From Lelliottia sp. WAP21 (GTDB lineage Bacteria > Pseudomonadota > Gammaproteobacteria > Enterobacterales > Enterobacteriaceae), in the NCBI RefSeq assembly GCF_020532665.2, contig NZ_JAIWPG020000001.1, positions 248,001-312,000 on the forward strand: DNA of 64,000 nucleotides, in the 5' to 3' direction. Under the pieces are notes generated by a model that made no database searches, was not told the origin of the DNA, and saw only the letters and a list, made by a program, of their open reading frames with translations. A program made the translations under genes and the position numbers. Below, one piece after another: positions 61,752 to 64,000 of this stretch (position 1 is its first letter; each line of letters starts with the position of its first letter).

Positions 61752-61758
61752 GCCTTTA

Positions 61759-61785
61759 ACCCGCGCGGAAATCGCGCGGGTAGCA
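61759..61785 (+). terminator. terminator of the ynfEGH-dmsD operon
   Basis: ACCCGCGCG-GAAAT-CGCGCGGGT (61759-61781), 8 bp after the dmsD stop, followed by AGCATTAATTTT. Confidence 0.85.
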
Positions 61786-62030
61786 TTAATTTTGTGACAA
61801 CGTCACTTTAAGTCTTCTCCTTTCAGATAATTCTGCCCGACCGCGCTTATCCCTGATGCCATAAGGCATAACCTCCTGTTTACATTACTATCCTTAAGAA
61901 ATTAATTTGCCGCTTCGCTGGAACCCATCCCAATCGCTTGCTATAGGTCATCTACCCCTGCCGAAACATGGCATAACAACAGGCAATCAACGAGTTGCTA
62001 TAACGCATGCGCACAGGGAGACACACCGCA

Positions 62031-62744
62031 ATGCAATCATCACTACTGAAACGAACGCTGTTATTTATCGGCGCCATCGCTGTGGTCCTGGCCCTTCTGA
62101 CGTGGGGAATTGGGCCTGAGACGATAAAAGCGCGCCAGGTTGATCTGCTCTATCTGGGTCAACAGCATCTGATTTTGGTTTTCTCATCCATGTTCTTCGC
62201 ACTTCTGGTAGGGATCCCCAGCGGAATTCTGCTGAGCCGCCCCGCCGCACGCGGTATGGCTGAATATGTGATGCAGATCTTTAACGTCGGGAATACTCTG
62301 CCTCCACTGGCCGTGCTGGCACTGGCGATGGTCGTGCTGGGGATTGGTGATACGCCTGCCATTATCGCCCTGTTCCTGGCGTCCCTGCTGCCGATTGTGC
62401 GAAACACCTATGCAGGATTGTGCTCCGTCCCGGCCTCGTTGCTGGAAGCCGCGAATGGTATCGGCATGACCAAATGGCAGCGTCTGCGCCAGGTTGAAAT
62501 CCCCAATGCCTGGCCGGTGATGTTGTCAGGTATTCGTATTGCCACCGCCATTAACGTCGGTACAGCCCCGCTGGCCTTCCTCATTGGCGCCAGCAGTTAT
62601 GGGGAACTGATCTTCCCAGGCATTTATCTCAACGACTTCCCGACGTTGATTCTGGGTGCCGCCGCCACCGCGTTATTCGCCCTGATTCTGGACACGCTGC
62701 TCGCCTTACTGGGCCGTGTGATGAGCCCGCACATCGCACGATAA
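62031..62744 (+). CDS. osmY: osmoprotectant ABC permease OsmY-type
   Basis: I start at ATG 62031, preceded by GGGAGA, giving 237 residues with five to six helices and the BPD-transporter EAA loop (EAANGIGMTKWQRLRQVEIPNAWPVML). The adjacent binding protein and second permease form the osmU-type glycine betaine/carnitine importer; in Salmonella this operon also lies beside dmsD, as I recall. This is one of the two permeases. The symbol follows that Salmonella naming and is not the E. coli osmotically inducible OsmY. Confidence 0.82.
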   Translation: MQSSLLKRTLLFIGAIAVVLALLTWGIGPETIKARQVDLLYLGQQHLILVFSSMFFALLVGIPSGILLSRPAARGMAEYVMQIFNVGNTLPPLAVLALAMVVLGIGDTPAIIALFLASLLPIVRNTYAGLCSVPASLLEAANGIGMTKWQRLRQVEIPNAWPVMLSGIRIATAINVGTAPLAFLIGASSYGELIFPGIYLNDFPTLILGAAATALFALILDTLLALLGRVMSPHIAR

Positions 62745-62762
62745 CAATAACAAGGAGCTTTT

Positions 62763-63662
62763 ATGAGACTGCTTTCTGGCCTGACGGCCCTGTGCGCCGC
62801 TGCGCTCTTTTCCAGCCAGACGCTCGCCGCCCCATTGATTCTGGCCACCAAAAGTTTTACAGAGCAGCACATTCTGTCGGCCATGACCGTGCAATATCTG
62901 CAAAAGAAAGGCTTTGAAGTCCAGCCAAAAACCAACATCGCCACGGTGATATCCCGAAATGCCATGATCAATAAACAGATTGATATGACATGGGAATACA
63001 CCGGTACCTCGTTGATTATCTTTAACCACATCAACAAACGCATGTCGCCACAAGAGTCCTATGAGACGGTGAAACGTCTGGATGCAAAACACGGTCTGGT
63101 CTGGCTTAAACCGGCTGACATGAATAATACCTACGCCTTCGCCATGCAGCGCAAACGTGCAGAAGCCGAACACATTAATACGATGTCCGACATGGTGGCG
63201 AAGATTGAACAGATTCGTCAAACCGATCCGGATAACAACTGGCTGCTGGGGCTGGATCTGGAGTTTTCCGGGCGCAGCGATGGCATGAAGCCGCTGCAGG
63301 CCGCCTATAGCATGGCGCTGGATCGCCCGCAGATCCGGCAAATGGATCCGGGCCTGGTCTATAACGCCGTGCGCGACGGTTTCGTCGATGCGGGACTGAT
63401 TTATACCACCGATGGCCGCGTGAAAGGTTTCGACCTGAAGGTCCTGGAAGATGACAAAGGGTTCTTCCCGAGCTACGCGGTGACGCCAGTCGTTCGCAAA
63501 GACACGCTGGCGGCCAACCCAGGTCTGGAAGAGGCATTAAATACCCTCTCGAGCCAGTTGAATAACGACGTTATCACCGAACTGAACAAGAAGGTGGATA
63601 TCGACCATCAGTCACCCCAGCAGGTTTCGCGTGAGTTCCTGCAAAGCAAAAAGCTGCTGTAA
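62763..63662 (+). CDS. osmX: osmoprotectant ABC substrate-binding protein OsmX-type
   Basis: A 299-residue OpuAC/OpuC-type binding protein with a signal peptide (about 1-22, ending LAA|PL). [22 protein letters not shown] opens the mature domain, and [17 protein letters not shown] and [41 protein letters not shown] blocks (about 200-235) are typical of choline/betaine/carnitine binders. It is 18 bp after the first permease and 10 bp before the second. Confidence 0.87.
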   Translation: MRLLSGLTALCAAALFSSQTLAAPLILATKSFTEQHILSAMTVQYLQKKGFEVQPKTNIATVISRNAMINKQIDMTWEYTGTSLIIFNHINKRMSPQESYETVKRLDAKHGLVWLKPADMNNTYAFAMQRKRAEAEHINTMSDMVAKIEQIRQTDPDNNWLLGLDLEFSGRSDGMKPLQAAYSMALDRPQIRQMDPGLVYNAVRDGFVDAGLIYTTDGRVKGFDLKVLEDDKGFFPSYAVTPVVRKDTLAANPGLEEALNTLSSQLNNDVITELNKKVDIDHQSPQQVSREFLQSKKLL

Positions 63663-63672
63663 GGAGGCGCTA

Positions 63673-64000
63673 TGGAGACGATTCATTACATTATTGATAA
63701 CTGGGGCTATTTGCTTTCGCTGACCTTTCAACATTTGTGGCTGGTCGCACTGGCCGTTGGGCTGGCGATTGTTATCGGCGTCCCTCTGGGTATTTTGATT
63801 GTCCGCCACAAGTGGCTGGCCACGCCGGTGCTGGGGATTGCCACCATTGTCCTGACTATCCCGTCAATTGCCCTGTTCGGCCTGATGATCCCGCTCTTTT
63901 CGATGGTCGGTCAGGGTATTGGCGCCCTTCCCGCCATCACCGCAGTATTTCTTTACTCGTTACTGCCGATTGTGCGTAACACTCATACCGCGCTCGACAG
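63673..64000 (+). CDS. osmW: osmoprotectant ABC permease OsmW-type (runs off the right edge)
   Basis: The start is ATG 63673, 10 bp after the osmX stop, with AAGGAGG upstream. The 109 codons present encode METIHYIIDNWGYLLS, three hydrophobic segments and PIVRNTHTALD at the edge, the beginning of the family's EAA region. It is paired with OsmY-type permease; the ATPase should follow beyond the window. Confidence 0.85.

Noticed and set aside
1..64000. CRISPR arrays, rRNA or tRNA genes, complete insertion sequences
   Set aside because: I looked for evenly spaced repeats, tRNA-like cloverleaf parts and transposase motifs and found none complete; only the integrase stub and phage-tail remnants indicate mobile DNA.

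Overview
The window looks like chromosome from a member of the Enterobacteriaceae close to Enterobacter, Lelliottia or Leclercia. From about 44.3 kb to the right end it carries a recognisable enterobacterial backbone: dcp-ydfG-rspR-usp-ydfZ-ydfI-ydfJ-rspB-rspA-ynfA-ynfB-speG-ynfC-ynfD-ynfE-ynfG-ynfH-dmsD. This is followed by an osmU-type compatible-solute ABC transporter next to dmsD, the arrangement I recall for Salmonella. Species assignment is inference; no rRNA or tRNA gene was found.

Region by region. 1-3.9 kb: PEP mutase-like enzyme (cut by the left edge), cupin, LysR/SDR pair, lipoprotein. 4.1-13.2 kb: a sucrose/fructo-oligosaccharide locus. A CscR-type LacI repressor faces cscB (permease), cscA (cytoplasmic GH32), an OmpG-like porin, an exported GH32 enzyme, a second OmpG-like porin and cscK (fructokinase). 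Two palindromic operators 63 bp apart lie in the divergent promoter. 13.2-16 kb: two broken phage tail genes, a small membrane protein and umuDC under a near-perfect LexA box. 16.2-25.6 kb: a diguanylate cyclase, then LysR-linked metabolic genes (nitrilase, isochorismatase-like, DJ-1-like, SDR, NAD-epimerase) with a GrpB fragment. 25.6-29.4 kb: AT-rich accessory DNA with an orphan lipoprotein, a phosphotransferase, a 277-residue protein I do not recognise, and two copies of a dispersed repeat.

29.4-34.4 kb is a decay zone. It holds an oxyanion-type ABC permease whose start codon appears to be ATA and whose ATPase is missing, a BrnQ gene with a large in-frame deletion next to an intact HAAAP amino-acid transporter, an integrase stub, a RidA pseudogene and an SDR tail. 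34.4-40.7 kb is a compact catabolic block: TauE-like exporter, LeuC/LeuD-like hydro-lyase, FAH-family enzyme, 2-hydroxycarboxylate transporter and a LysR regulator. Truncated genes abut both ends of it. 41.4-44.1 kb holds an OhrR-like regulator facing an alpha/beta hydrolase, an exported hydrolase, and an SOS-controlled DinI/MsgA-like gene.

The fructan locus reads as a full route: porins admit oligosaccharides, the exported GH32 trims them in the periplasm, CscB imports sucrose-sized products, CscA splits them and CscK phosphorylates fructose. The LeuCD-FAH-2HCT block reads as uptake and dehydration of a 2-hydroxydicarboxylate, with the substrate unknown. These two loci are the best candidates for undescribed biology. 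Smaller leads are the ATA-start permease and a predicted hairpin that would mask the ynfE ribosome binding site.
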